DNA of 64,000 nucleotides, taken from the NCBI RefSeq assembly GCF_013391405.1, contig NZ_JACBFD010000044.1, forward strand, positions 207,239 through 271,238, read 5' to 3'. This DNA is from Staphylococcus sp. GSSP0090. Lineage in GTDB: Bacteria; Bacillota; Bacilli; Staphylococcales; Staphylococcaceae. Of this stretch, positions 8,306 to 19,499 are shown one piece after another. The translations under genes and the position numbers were made by a program. How positions within the stretch are numbered: position 1 is the stretch's first letter; each line of letters begins with the position of its first letter. Below the pieces are notes generated by a model, which saw nothing but the letters and a program-made list of their open reading frames with translations, was not told the DNA's origin and did no database searches.

Positions 8306-9430
8306 ATGGAAGTAAAAAGCGCATATATACATATACCTTTTTGTGTAAGAATATGTACGTATTGTGATTTCAATAAATATTTTATTCATAATCAACCGGT
8401 TGATGAATACTTAGATTGTTTAATTAAAGAAATGCAATATAGCAAAACGAAGGTGTTAGAAACTGTTTTTGTTGGTGGTGGTACACCCACCGCGCTTAGT
8501 TATGAACAACTAAAGAGATTACTGATAGCAATTACTGATATTTTCGATATCAAAGGTGAATTTAGTTTTGAAGCGAATCCAGATGAATTGACCTTGGAAA
8601 AAGTTCAATTATTAAATGATTTTGGTGTTAATAGACTATCTATGGGTGTTCAAACTTTCAAACCAGAATTGCTTGAAATATTAGGAAGAACACACAACAC
8701 TTCGGATATATACCAAGCAGTAACAAATGCTAGAGCCGTAGGTATACCTTCAATTAGTTTAGACCTAATGTATCATTTGCCTAAACAAACGTTAGAAGAC
8801 TTTAAAGATAGTTTAGAAAAAGCATTAGCAATGGATATTGATCATATTTCTAGTTACGGTCTTATTTTAGAACCTAAAACTCAATTTTATAATTTATATA
8901 AAAAGGGGAAATTGAAGATACCCAATGAAGATATTGGTGAAGAGATGTATGAGTATCTTTTAGAACGCATGCAAAAATCTGAGTTACATCAATATGAGAT
9001 TTCTAATTTTGGAAAATTAGGACATGAATCAGAGCATAATAAAGTTTACTGGAAAAATGAAGGGTACTATGGCTTTGGGGCCGGTGCAAGCGGTTATGTT
9101 GACGGCGAACGCTATAGTAATGTTAATCCTGTAAATCACTATATTAAGAAAATAAAGAACAATGAAAGACCTGTGTTAGAGTCTACGAGACCGACAAAAG
9201 ATGAACAAATGGAAGAAGAAATGTTTTTGGGCTTAAGAATGAATCAAGGTGTAAATAAAGCTAGATTTAAAGAAAAGTTTGATTTATCTATTAATGAAGT
9301 ATATGGCACAATCGTTGATGATTTGATTCAAAGAGAACTTATTGTAGATAAGCAGGGCTATATTTCTATGACTGAAAGAGGGAAAGTCATAGGAAACCTT
9401 GTATTTGAGTCTTTTTTACTTAATATATAA
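8306..9430 (+). CDS. hemW: HemW, radical SAM heme chaperone (HemN-like)
   Basis: 374 aa. HemW is a radical SAM protein that binds heme and is thought to deliver it to respiratory enzymes; it was long annotated as coproporphyrinogen oxidase. The iron-sulfur motif CVRICTYCDF (CxxxCxxC, about residues 13-20) ends in CDF rather than the CxC found in true HemN, which supports HemW. GGGTPTAL and RLSMGVQTF are family motifs, and the HemN C-terminal domain is present. The start ATG at 8306 follows AGGTGA at a good distance; upstream ATG codons fall in or near the lepA terminator. Confidence 0.93.
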   Translation: MEVKSAYIHIPFCVRICTYCDFNKYFIHNQPVDEYLDCLIKEMQYSKTKVLETVFVGGGTPTALSYEQLKRLLIAITDIFDIKGEFSFEANPDELTLEKVQLLNDFGVNRLSMGVQTFKPELLEILGRTHNTSDIYQAVTNARAVGIPSISLDLMYHLPKQTLEDFKDSLEKALAMDIDHISSYGLILEPKTQFYNLYKKGKLKIPNEDIGEEMYEYLLERMQKSELHQYEISNFGKLGHESEHNKVYWKNEGYYGFGAGASGYVDGERYSNVNPVNHYIKKIKNNERPVLESTRPTKDEQMEEEMFLGLRMNQGVNKARFKEKFDLSINEVYGTIVDDLIQRELIVDKQGYISMTERGKVIGNLVFESFLLNI

Positions 9431-9457
9431 GTTTTTATGAAAAACTAAGGCTTTAAC

Positions 9458-9492
9458 ATTGACTTACTTTGACCAATTTGATAAATTATAAT
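9458..9492 (+). promoter_or_regulatory. Heat-shock operon promoter with CtsR-like operator
   Basis: A -35 TTGACT lies at 9459-9464, with an AT-rich -10 region at 9482-9492. The bottom strand of 9458-9474 reads GGTCAAA-GTA-AGTCAAT. This fits the CtsR heptad direct repeat (GGTCAAA, 3-base spacer, GGTCAAA) apart from the final base of the second heptad and an A/G choice. The site covers the -35 box, as expected for a repressor. CtsR control of the dnaK operon in addition to HrcA is established for S. aureus. Confidence 0.75.
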
Positions 9493-9518
9493 TAGCACTT
9501 GAAACAAAAGAGTGCTAA
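9492..9518 (+). promoter_or_regulatory. CIRCE element (HrcA operator)
   Basis: TTAGCACTT (9492-9500), nine-base spacer, GAGTGCTAA (9510-9518). This is the CIRCE consensus inverted repeat with one mismatch (the last base of the left arm is T instead of C). It sits between the promoter and the hrcA RBS, as in other Firmicute dnaK operons. Confidence 0.97.
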
Positions 9519-9530
9519 TGAGGTGAAAAC

Positions 9531-10511
9531 ATGATTAGTGATAGACAATTAAGCATTTTAAATGCGATTGTTGAAGATTATGTTGATTTAGGTCAGCCAA
9601 TCGGTTCTAAAACACTGATTGAACGACATAAATTAAATGTTAGCCCAGCTACTATTAGAAATGAGATGAAACAATTAGAGGATCTCGAACTAATAGAAAA
9701 AACACATACTTCATCAGGAAGATATCCATCAGAATTAGGTATCAGATATTATGTGAATCAATTATTACAAGAAACATCTCATCAACAACAAACTAAAATG
9801 CAGCGTTTAAATGATTTGCTAATTGAAAATCATTATGACATTTCTTCTACATTGAGTGATTTTGCCAATGAACTTTCGATAGCATCACAATATACAACGC
9901 TGGTTATGCGTCCAAATCATAAACAAGACATAATCAATAATATTCATTTGATTAGAGCAAATGCTTATTTGGTTATTATGGTGGTTGTATTCACATCAGG
10001 TCATGTTGAACATTTACATTTAGCATCTGAAGTACCATTATCTAATGATGAATTAACTAAAATATCAAATTTTGTTACTGCTAAATATAATGAGTGGAAT
10101 AACCATCATTTTGAAAATGAATTAAATGCTTTCGTAAAATCTGATATTGAAAAGGATTTTATAAAAGATATGCTCAATACGATTGACATTCATTTTGATA
10201 ATCAAAGTAATGGCATTTTTATGGGCGGAAAGGTTAAACTCATAGATGCGTTGAATGAATCAAACGTATCATCTATTCAACCGATTCTACAATATATAGA
10301 ATCGAATAAAATCACACAATTACTTGATGATATGTCCAATGCCTCAATTAATGTGAAAATTGGTCATGAAATTGAATCAAGTTTAAGTGATATTTCTATC
10401 ATTACAAGTGAATATCATATTGATGATAGGCTGAAAGGTCAAATTGCGGTTATCGGACCAACGGCAATGAATTATCAGAACGTAATTCGATTACTAAATA
10501 CGATTTGGTAA
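9531..10511 (+). CDS. hrcA: Heat-inducible transcription repressor HrcA
   Basis: 326 aa repressor of the class I heat-shock genes, binding the CIRCE site 13 bases upstream of its own start and so autoregulating. The N-terminal winged helix-turn-helix has [22 protein letters not shown] (about residues 43-64) and [15 protein letters not shown]; the GAF-like and dimerisation regions follow. HrcA usually depends on GroE for folding and activity. First gene of hrcA-grpE-dnaK-dnaJ-prmA-rsmE. RBS GAGGTGA precedes ATG 9531. Confidence 0.97.
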   Translation: MISDRQLSILNAIVEDYVDLGQPIGSKTLIERHKLNVSPATIRNEMKQLEDLELIEKTHTSSGRYPSELGIRYYVNQLLQETSHQQQTKMQRLNDLLIENHYDISSTLSDFANELSIASQYTTLVMRPNHKQDIINNIHLIRANAYLVIMVVVFTSGHVEHLHLASEVPLSNDELTKISNFVTAKYNEWNNHHFENELNAFVKSDIEKDFIKDMLNTIDIHFDNQSNGIFMGGKVKLIDALNESNVSSIQPILQYIESNKITQLLDDMSNASINVKIGHEIESSLSDISIITSEYHIDDRLKGQIAVIGPTAMNYQNVIRLLNTIW

Positions 10512-10537
10512 TGAAAAATTGTATTGGAGGGCAGACA

Positions 10538-11149
10538 ATGACAGAACAAAACAAATCAGCTTTCAACCAGGATGAAGAAGTTAATGAAGAAACTTCACAA
10601 AACGATTCAGTTGAAACTACTGATGAAATGACAGAAAAACCACAAGATAATCTGCAGGAGGACGAATCACAAGAAATTGAAGAAGACGTGGATCCTAAAG
10701 ATGAAGAAATTCAACAATTAAAAAACGATGTACAAGAAAATGAAGAAAAATATTTAAGATTATACGCTGAGTTTGAAAACTATAAACGTAGAATTCAAAA
10801 AGAAAATCAAACAATGAAAGAGTATAAAGCACAAGACGTATTAAATGATATCTTACCAACAATAGATAATATTGAACGTGCTTTACAAATTGATGGTGAA
10901 GATGAACAATTTAAATCACTTAAAAAAGGTGTAGAAATGGTTCATGAAAGCCTATTAAATGCATTAAAAAATAATGGTTTAGAAAAAATTGAGACAGCAG
11001 GTCAGCAATTTGATCCGAATGTACACCAAGCTGTAGTTCAAGACGATAATCCTGATTTTGAATCAGGTCAAATTACTCAAGAACTACAAAGTGGATACAA
11101 ATTGAAAGAAAGAGTTTTAAGACCTTCAATGGTTAAAGTAAACCAATAA
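10538..11149 (+). CDS. grpE: Nucleotide exchange factor GrpE
   Basis: 203 aa. GrpE releases ADP from DnaK. The first ~60 residues are acidic and disordered. A coiled coil follows from about residue 55 and contains the family segment [14 protein letters not shown]. The C-terminal beta domain ends with [17 protein letters not shown] and [16 protein letters not shown], which matches the GrpE signature. ATG 10538 is chosen because TGGAGGG precedes it; the frame remains open to 10505, inside hrcA, but without an RBS. Confidence 0.97.
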   Translation: MTEQNKSAFNQDEEVNEETSQNDSVETTDEMTEKPQDNLQEDESQEIEEDVDPKDEEIQQLKNDVQENEEKYLRLYAEFENYKRRIQKENQTMKEYKAQDVLNDILPTIDNIERALQIDGEDEQFKSLKKGVEMVHESLLNALKNNGLEKIETAGQQFDPNVHQAVVQDDNPDFESGQITQELQSGYKLKERVLRPSMVKVNQ

Positions 11150-11165
11150 TTCATTTTATTGTTGA

Positions 11166-13049
<1,884 letters not shown>

Positions 13050-13113
13050 ATGGAGTCATTGACTAAATAATTGTTATTAACAGAAATATATGACACAATT
13101 GCTTAGCCAAATT

Positions 13114-13157
13114 AAGTCAAAGTCAATTGAACATTGGCTTTGACTTTTTCCTTTTTT
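13114..13157 (+). terminator. Strong stem-loop with T-rich tail between dnaK and dnaJ (attenuator or processing site)
   Basis: AAGTCAAAG (13114-13122) pairs with CTTTGACTT (13138-13146). A further CAAT/ATTG pairing inside is offset by single mismatched bases, giving a long nearly perfect stem with a five-base loop. A T-rich tract runs from 13145 to 13157. It sits within the hrcA operon, so it probably lowers read-through into dnaJ, or stabilises the upstream mRNA, rather than fully ending transcription; no separate promoter for dnaJ is obvious. Confidence 0.7.
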
Positions 13158-13195
13158 ATAATAGCTTTAATAAAACCGTGAAAGGAGAGATCATA

Positions 13196-14332
13196 GTGGC
13201 CAAAAGAGATTATTATGAAGTTTTGGGCGTTAGCAAAAGCGCTTCGAAAGATGAAATTAAAAAAGCTTATCGTAAATTATCAAAGCAATACCATCCAGAT
13301 ATAAATAAAGAAGAAGGTGCTGATGAGAAGTTTAAAGAAATCTCAGAAGCATATGAAGTATTGAGTGACGAAAATAAACGTGCAAATTATGACCAATTCG
13401 GACACGATGGACCACAAGGTGGCTTTGGTGGTCAAGGTTTCGGCGGCCAAGACTTTAGTGGATTCGGCGGTGGCGGATTCGAGGATATCTTCAGTTCTTT
13501 CTTTGGTGGTGGCAGACAGCAACGTGATCCAAATGCACCAAGAAAAGGTGACGATTTACAATACACAATGACTGTAACATTCGATGAAGCTGTTTTTGGT
13601 AGTGAAAAAGAAATATCTATACGCAAAGATGTTGCTTGTCATACTTGTGATGGTGAAGGTGCTAAACCAGGAACTAAGAAAAAAACATGTCATTACTGTA
13701 ATGGTTCCGGTCATGTTTCAGTTGAACAAAACACGATTCTAGGTAGAGTGAGAACTGAAAAAGTATGTCCAGTATGTAGTGGATCTGGCCAAGAATTTGA
13801 AGAACCATGTCCAACATGTCATGGTAAAGGTACAGAAAATAAAAATGTTAAAATCAGTGTCACTATTCCTGAAGGTGTAGATAACGAACAACAAATTAGA
13901 TTAGCAGGAGAAGGTGCCCCAGGAGAAAATGGTGGCCCTCAAGGCGATTTATATATTGTATTTAGAGTTAAACCATCTGACAAGTTTGAAAGAGACGGCG
14001 ATGATATTTACTATTCATTAGATATCAGTATAGCGCAAGCGACATTAGGTGATGAAGTTAAAGTACCTACATTAAAAGGTAACGTGATGTTAACAATACC
14101 TGCTGGTACACAAACTGAAAAACAATTCCGCCTTAAAGAAAAAGGTATCAAAAATGTCCATGGTTATGGCTACGGAGATTTGTTTGTTAATATCAATGTA
14201 GTAACACCTACAAAAATTAGCGATCGCCAAAAAGAATTACTTAGAGAATTTGCTGAAATAGATGGTGAAGAGCTTTCTGAGCAACCATCAAATTTTAGAG
14301 ATAAAGCAAAAAGATTCTTCAAAGGAGAATAA
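13196..14332 (+). CDS. dnaJ: Chaperone DnaJ (Hsp40)
   Basis: 378 aa from a GTG start at 13196, selected for the GGAGAGA RBS just upstream; the frame is open to 13127 but that part overlaps the hairpin. J domain residues 1-70 with the HPD motif (YHPDIN), a Gly/Phe-rich linker (about 75-110), then four zinc-binding CxxCxGxG repeats: [32 protein letters not shown]. The C-terminal substrate-binding domain follows. DnaJ delivers substrates to DnaK and stimulates its ATPase. Confidence 0.98.
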   Translation: MAKRDYYEVLGVSKSASKDEIKKAYRKLSKQYHPDINKEEGADEKFKEISEAYEVLSDENKRANYDQFGHDGPQGGFGGQGFGGQDFSGFGGGGFEDIFSSFFGGGRQQRDPNAPRKGDDLQYTMTVTFDEAVFGSEKEISIRKDVACHTCDGEGAKPGTKKKTCHYCNGSGHVSVEQNTILGRVRTEKVCPVCSGSGQEFEEPCPTCHGKGTENKNVKISVTIPEGVDNEQQIRLAGEGAPGENGGPQGDLYIVFRVKPSDKFERDGDDIYYSLDISIAQATLGDEVKVPTLKGNVMLTIPAGTQTEKQFRLKEKGIKNVHGYGYGDLFVNINVVTPTKISDRQKELLREFAEIDGEELSEQPSNFRDKAKRFFKGE

Positions 14333-14335
14333 CTT

Positions 14336-15274
14336 ATGAACTGGACTGAAGTTTCAATAGTTGCGAACCACGAGGTCTCACCAATCATAACCAATGTACT
14401 TGAAGATTACGGCTCTAATGGTGTTGTTATAGAAGATTCTGAAGATTTAACTCGGGATTTTGAAGATAAGTATGGTGAAATCTATGCCCTAAATGCAGAA
14501 GATTATCCAACACATGGTGTGAGAATTAAAGCTTATTTTAACGAAATTAAATATACAAAAGACTTTCAAGTAAAATTAGTTCAAACATTAAGAGATATTG
14601 AAGGACTTGATTTAGGTTTGTTTCGTTTCGATGAGCAAACAATTAAAGAACAGGATTGGGAAAATGAGTGGAAGCATTACTTCCATCCATTTCGCGCTTC
14701 TGAAAAATTCACAATTGTTCCAAGTTGGGAGACATATCAACGAGAAGATGATAGTGAATTATGTATTGAGTTAGATCCAGGTATGGCGTTTGGAACAGGA
14801 GATCATCCGACAACGAGTATGTGTCTAAAAGCAATTGAAGCATATGTTAAGTCTAGTGATTCAGTTATTGATGTTGGCACAGGATCAGGCATACTGAGTA
14901 TTGCAGCTCATTTATTAGGTGTTAAACGTATAAAAGCACTTGATGTAGATGAAATGGCTGTTAGAGTTGCAAAGGAGAACTTTCAAAAAAACAACTGTGA
15001 AAATGCTATTGAAGCAGTACCAGGTAATTTATTGAAAGAAGAAACTGAAAAATTTGATGTTGTCATCGCAAATATTTTAGCTCATATCATTGAAGAAATG
15101 ATAGATGATGCTTATAATACACTTAATGAAAGTGGTTATTTTATAACTTCTGGTATTATTGAAGAAAAATACGAGGCTATTGTTGAGCATATGAAACATA
15201 GTGGCTTTGAAATAGTGTCTATTAAGCATGACAATAGTTGGGTTTGTATTGTCGGACAGAAAGTGAGCGATTGA
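14336..15274 (+). CDS. prmA: Ribosomal protein L11 methyltransferase
   Basis: 312 aa. PrmA trimethylates ribosomal protein L11 (uL11). A substrate-recognition N-terminal domain is followed by the SAM-binding fold: [18 protein letters not shown] (about residues 146-163) and [14 protein letters not shown] (about 179-192), with the NPPY-like [10 protein letters not shown] segment characteristic of PrmA. It begins 3 bases after dnaJ, with the RBS AAAGGAGA inside the dnaJ end, so it is translated as part of the heat-shock operon. Confidence 0.96.
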   Translation: MNWTEVSIVANHEVSPIITNVLEDYGSNGVVIEDSEDLTRDFEDKYGEIYALNAEDYPTHGVRIKAYFNEIKYTKDFQVKLVQTLRDIEGLDLGLFRFDEQTIKEQDWENEWKHYFHPFRASEKFTIVPSWETYQREDDSELCIELDPGMAFGTGDHPTTSMCLKAIEAYVKSSDSVIDVGTGSGILSIAAHLLGVKRIKALDVDEMAVRVAKENFQKNNCENAIEAVPGNLLKEETEKFDVVIANILAHIIEEMIDDAYNTLNESGYFITSGIIEEKYEAIVEHMKHSGFEIVSIKHDNSWVCIVGQKVSD

Positions 15275-15275
15275 C

Positions 15276-16028
15276 ATGCAAAGATATTTTATTGATCAAA
15301 ACGCTGATGTAAATCAGCGTTTTTGTATAACTGATAAAGGTGATATACATCATATTTCAAACGTTATGAGACATCAAATTGATGATTATATCATTATTAC
15401 ATTTGCTGATCATTACGTATATAAATGTAAAATTGTAGAGATGGTTAATGAAGGTATCATGGTTTCATTAGAAAAACGCATTCATGTTGATACAGAATTA
15501 CCACAAAATATAACGATATGTAGTGGTTTAATCAAGTCTGATAAATATGAATGGATGTTACAAAAATCAACCGAATTAGGCGCAAATGAATTTATTGCTG
15601 TAGGTATGAAGCGTTCTGTAGTAAAGCTTACAGAAAATAAAGTTATGAAGAAATTAGAACGCTGGCAGAAGATTATCAAGGAAGCTGCGGAACAAAGTTA
15701 TAGATTAGCGATACCAACAATTCAATATCAAGATACATTAAGCGATGTACTTCAAAGTGCTGAACAATATGATTATATTTTAATTGCTTATGAAGATGCA
15801 GCTAAAAATGGTGAAGTTAATCAATTCAAATCGTTAGTCAAACAATTTAAATTGAATGATAACGTATTAATAATATTTGGACCTGAAGGCGGTCTTGCTG
15901 AAGATGAAATAGCACTATTACAAGATGTAGCTTATCAAATTGGCTTAGGACCTAGAATTTTAAGAGCTGAAACAGCACCTTTATATGCTTTAAGTGCTAT
16001 CAGTTTTGAAAAGGATTTACAAAATTAA
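15276..16028 (+). CDS. rsmE: 16S rRNA (uracil-1498-N3)-methyltransferase
   Basis: 250 aa SPOUT-class methyltransferase that methylates U1498 of 16S rRNA. The N-terminal PUA-like domain is followed by the trefoil-knot SAM domain, shown by IIFGPEGGLAEDE (about residues 198-210) and LGPRILRAETAPLYA (about 224-238). It starts 1 base after the prmA stop, so it is coupled. In Bacillus and S. aureus the next gene is mtaB; here rpsU comes next after only 239 bases. Confidence 0.96.
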   Translation: MQRYFIDQNADVNQRFCITDKGDIHHISNVMRHQIDDYIIITFADHYVYKCKIVEMVNEGIMVSLEKRIHVDTELPQNITICSGLIKSDKYEWMLQKSTELGANEFIAVGMKRSVVKLTENKVMKKLERWQKIIKEAAEQSYRLAIPTIQYQDTLSDVLQSAEQYDYILIAYEDAAKNGEVNQFKSLVKQFKLNDNVLIIFGPEGGLAEDEIALLQDVAYQIGLGPRILRAETAPLYALSAISFEKDLQN

Positions 16029-16168
16029 TTTAAGCCAATGATGCATGCTAATAGCATGATACTAAAGTGTGAACGATATGAAAGTACAACGATGGCCATA
16101 ATAATTAAATAAATTCAATAATGTATGCGTAGAATTTATTTAAAATGAGAAAATCTGAATTTTAGTAA

Positions 16169-16197
16169 TTGACCACATTAATCAGATATATTATACT
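16169..16197 (+). promoter_or_regulatory. SigA-type promoter of rpsU
   Basis: TTGACC (16169-16174), 17-base spacer, TATACT (16192-16197), about 70 bases before the rpsU start. Near-consensus with ideal spacing. A frame open through this region (TTG at 16169) is the promoter read as protein, not a gene. Confidence 0.8.
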
Positions 16198-16267
16198 AGT
16201 CTATACATGGTTCATACCGTGTATTGATAATAAAGTTTCGTTGATATTTGGAGGGAGGGAAATACAC

Positions 16268-16444
16268 ATGTCTAAAACAGTAGTCAAAAAGAACGAATCA
16301 CTTGAAGATGCGTTACGTCGTTTCAAACGTACAGTTTCTAAAAGCGGTACTATTCAAGAAGTACGTAAACGTGAATTTTACGAAAAACCTAGCGTTAAAC
16401 GTAAAAAGAAATCAGAAGCTGCACGTAAGCGTAAATTCAAATAA
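16268..16444 (+). CDS. rpsU: 30S ribosomal protein S21 (bS21)
   Basis: 58 aa, very basic, with the bS21 pattern [21 protein letters not shown] at the start and a Lys/Arg-rich end. S21 takes part in 30S subunit function at the anti-Shine-Dalgarno region. A strong GGAGGGAGG RBS lies at 16251-16259. It is monocistronic, between its own promoter and terminator. Confidence 0.97.
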   Translation: MSKTVVKKNESLEDALRRFKRTVSKSGTIQEVRKREFYEKPSVKRKKKSEAARKRKFK

Positions 16445-16492
16445 TTAATAGTTTCGTTGACTCCCTCAACACCAACATTAATTATAAACCAT

Positions 16493-16535
16493 AATAGCCT
16501 TAGTTGTTGTATACAACTAAGGCTATTATTTTTTT
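16493..16535 (+). terminator. Rho-independent terminator of rpsU
   Basis: A perfect 15-bp stem (16493-16507 with 16513-16527; AATAGCCTTAGTTGT and its complement), a five-base loop, and a T-run to 16535. Confidence 0.95.
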
Positions 16536-16718
16536 ATAACATTACAATTAAACGTTTTAAACAGATATATCTTTAAACTATAACACTGCTTTATCTCATC
16601 GTATATAACGCAAAAAGTAAAGATTAAAATTTATTTAAATATAATGGATTTTTATAGTGTAAACGGTATAATCACATATTAGTTTCATGTATAATCAAAT
16701 TGAGAGCGAGGTGATAGA

Positions 16719-17429
16719 GTGATTTTTTCAAGTAGTTTACATACAATTTTTACTTCTAATTTAGTCGAGGATGGGAATTGGGTTGATAATATAGCTAACT
16801 TTATCGTACATCCAATTGGCGCTTTGATTTTGACATGTATTATCTTTCTTGGCTTTTTATACCAATTATATTCTAGTAAGATTAATGTTGTTGGTATCAT
16901 AGCAACATTAGCCTTATTCATATTTTTCTTAGGATTTTTTGTGAAAGGTGACGTCAATTTCTATTCTGTGATACTTTTTGGAATAGGGGTCATATTAGTA
17001 ATCATTGAACTATTTGTTGTCGGTGCAGTTATTGGCATCATAGGTATGGGATTTATTATTTTCAGTATTATTACTTTAGGAGACAACTTAATCTTCATGA
17101 TTGCTAATGTTGTCTTTGCATTAATCTTATCTATTGTTGAGTGGGTGATACTTGTGAAATGGTTAAAACGCAAAATTCCATTTTTAGACAAAGTTGTACT
17201 GAAAGATTCTACGAATGCAGAGGCAGGTTACACTTCACATGAAGATCGCTCTCATTTAGTTGGAAAAACTGCAACAACATCAACAGACCTAAGACCAGCG
17301 GGAATCATTACATTAAACAATGAACGGATAGACGCTGTTTCAGATGGCTCATTTATTTTAAGGAATAAACAAGTTACCATCTTAGAAGTTGAAGGTACTA
17401 GAGTTGTTGTAAGAGAAATTGAATCATAA
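16719..17429 (+). CDS. NfeD-like membrane protein
   Basis: 236 aa from a GTG start preceded by GAGCGAGGTGA. Several membrane helices in the N-terminal two thirds (about residues 25-150) include Gly/Ile-rich segments such as GAVIGIIGMGF. They are followed by a C-terminal soluble NfeD/OB-like domain (about 170-236) with LVGKTATTSTDLRPAG, typical of the family. The N-terminal ClpP-like protease domain of long NfeD proteins is absent, so this is a short, non-protease form. It precedes floA by 12 bases. NfeD proteins and flotillins are genetically and functionally paired in Bacillus membrane microdomains. Confidence 0.88.
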   Translation: MIFSSSLHTIFTSNLVEDGNWVDNIANFIVHPIGALILTCIIFLGFLYQLYSSKINVVGIIATLALFIFFLGFFVKGDVNFYSVILFGIGVILVIIELFVVGAVIGIIGMGFIIFSIITLGDNLIFMIANVVFALILSIVEWVILVKWLKRKIPFLDKVVLKDSTNAEAGYTSHEDRSHLVGKTATTSTDLRPAGIITLNNERIDAVSDGSFILRNKQVTILEVEGTRVVVREIES

Positions 17430-17441
17430 AGGAGAGAAAGT

Positions 17442-18425
17442 ATGATCGGATTAATTATAATCGTCGTTATTGTAGTCGTAGCATTGTTGTTACTGTTTTC
17501 ATTTGTCCCAGTGGGGTTATGGATTTCAGCTATTGCTGCCGGTGTAAAAGTAGGTATCGGTACTTTAGTAGGTATGAGATTACGTAGAGTATCCCCACGT
17601 AAAGTTATTTCACCTTTAATTAAAGCACACAAGGCAGGCTTACATTTAACAACTAATCAACTTGAGTCACATTATTTAGCTGGAGGAAATGTTGATCGTG
17701 TTGTTGATGCTAATATTGCAGCACAAAGAGCTGATATTAATTTACCATTCGAACGTGGCGCTGCTATAGATTTAGCAGGACGTGACGTATTAGAAGCTGT
17801 ACAAATGTCAGTTAATCCAAAAGTTATCGAAACACCATTTATCGCTGGTGTAGCAATGAACGGTATTGAAGTTAAAGCAAAAGCACGTATTACAGTTCGT
17901 GCCAACATTGCACGCTTAGTTGGTGGTGCTGGTGAAGAAACAATTATTGCGCGTGTTGGTGAAGGTATTGTTTCAACAATAGGTTCTAGTGAACACCACA
18001 CACAAGTACTTGAAAATCCAGATAATATTTCTAAAACAGTCTTAAGTAAAGGACTAGATTCTGGTACGGCATTTGAAATTTTATCAATTGATATTGCCGA
18101 TGTAGACATTAGCAAAAATATTGGTGCTGATTTACAAACAGAACAAGCACTTGCAGATAAGAACATTGCACAAGCTAAAGCAGAAGAACGTCGTGCAATG
18201 GCAGTAGCACAAGAACAAGAAATGAAAGCTAAAGTACAAGAAATGCGTTCTAAAGTTGTAGAAGCTGAAGCAGAAGTACCATTGGCAATGGCTGAAGCAT
18301 TACGTTCTGGTAATTTAGGCGTAAAAGATTATTACAATTTAAAAAATGTAGAAGCTGACACAGGCATGAGAAATTCTATTAATCAACGTACGAATCAAAA
18401 AGATGATGAATCACCGGATAAATAA
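17442..18425 (+). CDS. floA: Flotillin-like protein FloA
   Basis: 327 aa scaffold of functional membrane microdomains. An N-terminal membrane segment (about residues 1-28) is followed by the SPFH/PHB domain and then an Ala/Glu/Lys-rich helical region (about 230-285, repeats such as [18 protein letters not shown]) typical of flotillins. The length equals other FloA/YqfA proteins. A GGAGAG RBS precedes ATG 17442. It sits between the NfeD-like gene and an unknown membrane-anchored gene, likely one transcript. Confidence 0.96.
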   Translation: MIGLIIIVVIVVVALLLLFSFVPVGLWISAIAAGVKVGIGTLVGMRLRRVSPRKVISPLIKAHKAGLHLTTNQLESHYLAGGNVDRVVDANIAAQRADINLPFERGAAIDLAGRDVLEAVQMSVNPKVIETPFIAGVAMNGIEVKAKARITVRANIARLVGGAGEETIIARVGEGIVSTIGSSEHHTQVLENPDNISKTVLSKGLDSGTAFEILSIDIADVDISKNIGADLQTEQALADKNIAQAKAEERRAMAVAQEQEMKAKVQEMRSKVVEAEAEVPLAMAEALRSGNLGVKDYYNLKNVEADTGMRNSINQRTNQKDDESPDK

Positions 18426-18439
18426 TTAGGGGTGATTAA

Positions 18440-19117
18440 ATGAATATAGGTATTATTATCTTTGTAATATCTGTGATTGTCACGATAATTGGTGCTATTA
18501 GTGATAATAGCCACAAGGAAAGACAAAACCAAAAACCACCAATCAACAAACGTTCTAATGACAATGAAGGAGAACCTCAGAAACGTGGATTTTTTGATGA
18601 AATAGGAAAAACGTTTAAAGAAATAGAAAAACAATTAAATGAAGATCCTATGACTCAAGAACGTGAAAAACCTCGCGCTCCTCAACCTAGTCAAACTCAA
18701 GCAGAACCGGTTGAAACACGTGCAGAAAAAATGGAAACACCGAGTCCTGAACGTTCATCACGAACAATGAGAACGGATAATGAAACTGAAGCAGAAAAAG
18801 CAAAACGTTCTCAACAGCAACAAGATGATAAGTTACAACAAGAATTAGAAGCAGATTTAATGGGACAAATGCAGGATGTACGTAGTCAAATTGATCGTGA
18901 AAATGAGAAGAAATTACAACGAACTGAACGCAAAGCACGTGCGATTATAGCTGATAAGTATTTATCAGAAAGAACTAAGCGTTATCGTTTAAAACAACTT
19001 ATGAATGCTCAAGCGATTCAAGGAACAACTACAAATGAACAATTTAGGTTTGCTGAAGATGAAGTTGTAAATGGTATTATTTGGTCAGAAGTATTAGAAA
19101 GACCGAAAAAATTATAA
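18440..19117 (+). CDS. Hypothetical membrane-anchored, charged protein linked to FloA
   Basis: 225 aa, function not recognised. One N-terminal hydrophobic helix (residues 3-20, IGIIIFVISVIVTIIG) is followed by a long, highly charged and Gln-rich cytoplasmic-type region (about 25-170). The predicted helical or coiled part is rich in Glu/Lys/Arg, and the more ordered C-terminal end reads FAEDEVVNGIIWSEVLERP. AGGGGTGA precedes ATG 18440, 14 bases after floA, so it is probably the third member of an NfeD-FloA operon and ends in a strong terminator. Similar proteins occur at this place in other staphylococci as hypotheticals. Confidence 0.85.
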   Translation: MNIGIIIFVISVIVTIIGAISDNSHKERQNQKPPINKRSNDNEGEPQKRGFFDEIGKTFKEIEKQLNEDPMTQEREKPRAPQPSQTQAEPVETRAEKMETPSPERSSRTMRTDNETEAEKAKRSQQQQDDKLQQELEADLMGQMQDVRSQIDRENEKKLQRTERKARAIIADKYLSERTKRYRLKQLMNAQAIQGTTTNEQFRFAEDEVVNGIIWSEVLERPKKL

Positions 19118-19133
19118 TAAAATGCGCGAAGTT

Positions 19134-19180
19134 AAACGCCTTATAAATCAAAGGAATTTGATATTATAAGGCGTTTTTTA
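19134..19180 (+). terminator. Terminator of the nfeD-floA operon
   Basis: AAACGCCTTATAA (19134-19146) pairs with TTATAAGGCGTTT (19164-19176), followed by T residues. Confidence 0.92.
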
Positions 19181-19346
19181 TATTATAATTCTACTAACGT
19201 CTTTTATTTAACAGATATTGTAAGAGTAAACACACGTTATAAAACTTTCGTTCTCTAATAAAATTAGATAGAATGTAAATCTACTGTAAAAATTAATGAA
19301 ATTCAGTCCTATTCAATTCACTTTAAAATAATATCTTGAGTATTCA

Positions 19347-19355
19347 TGATATAAT
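19347..19355 (+). promoter_or_regulatory. Extended -10 promoter upstream of phoH
   Basis: TGATATAAT: a perfect -10 hexamer (19350-19355) with the TGn extension. The -35 position is poor, as is common with extended -10 promoters. Confidence 0.6.
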
Positions 19356-19499
19356 AAAGATGTATAATCAGTAGTATTAAACAGTTATTGAACATGATTT
19401 CTTACAAACTGATTGTTTATGAGTTAACAATTATTTTGTAACTTAAAATCTAATAGGATAAAATATAAGAAACGAATATATTTGTAAAGGAGCACTTAT

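Larger units (their letters stand above)
19118..19499. other. Intergenic region before phoH (382 bases)
   Basis: Contains the terminator of the floA operon (19134-19180) and an extended -10 promoter for phoH (19347-19355). The rest is AT-rich with no ORF or RNA structure that I can support. About 145 bases lie between the -10 box and the phoH start, so a long 5' leader is possible. Confidence 0.6.

Noticed and set aside
13114..13146. Inverted repeat before dnaJ as a second CIRCE or a CtsR site
   Set aside because: The arms read AAGTCAAAG/CTTTGACTT, not TTAGCACTC/GAGTGCTAA. The heptads are not in the tandem direct-repeat layout of CtsR. The T-tract supports a hairpin terminator or attenuator instead.
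16029..16160. Possible remnant of mtaB (a short MKVQ-containing frame near 16078)
   Set aside because: Only a few residues before a stop; a match this short is expected by chance and no radical SAM cysteines are present.
17672..18166. 164-aa open frame on the minus strand opposite floA
   Set aside because: It is antisense to a well-conserved gene, has no RBS or family resemblance, and low-complexity Ser/Ala content typical of an antisense shadow.
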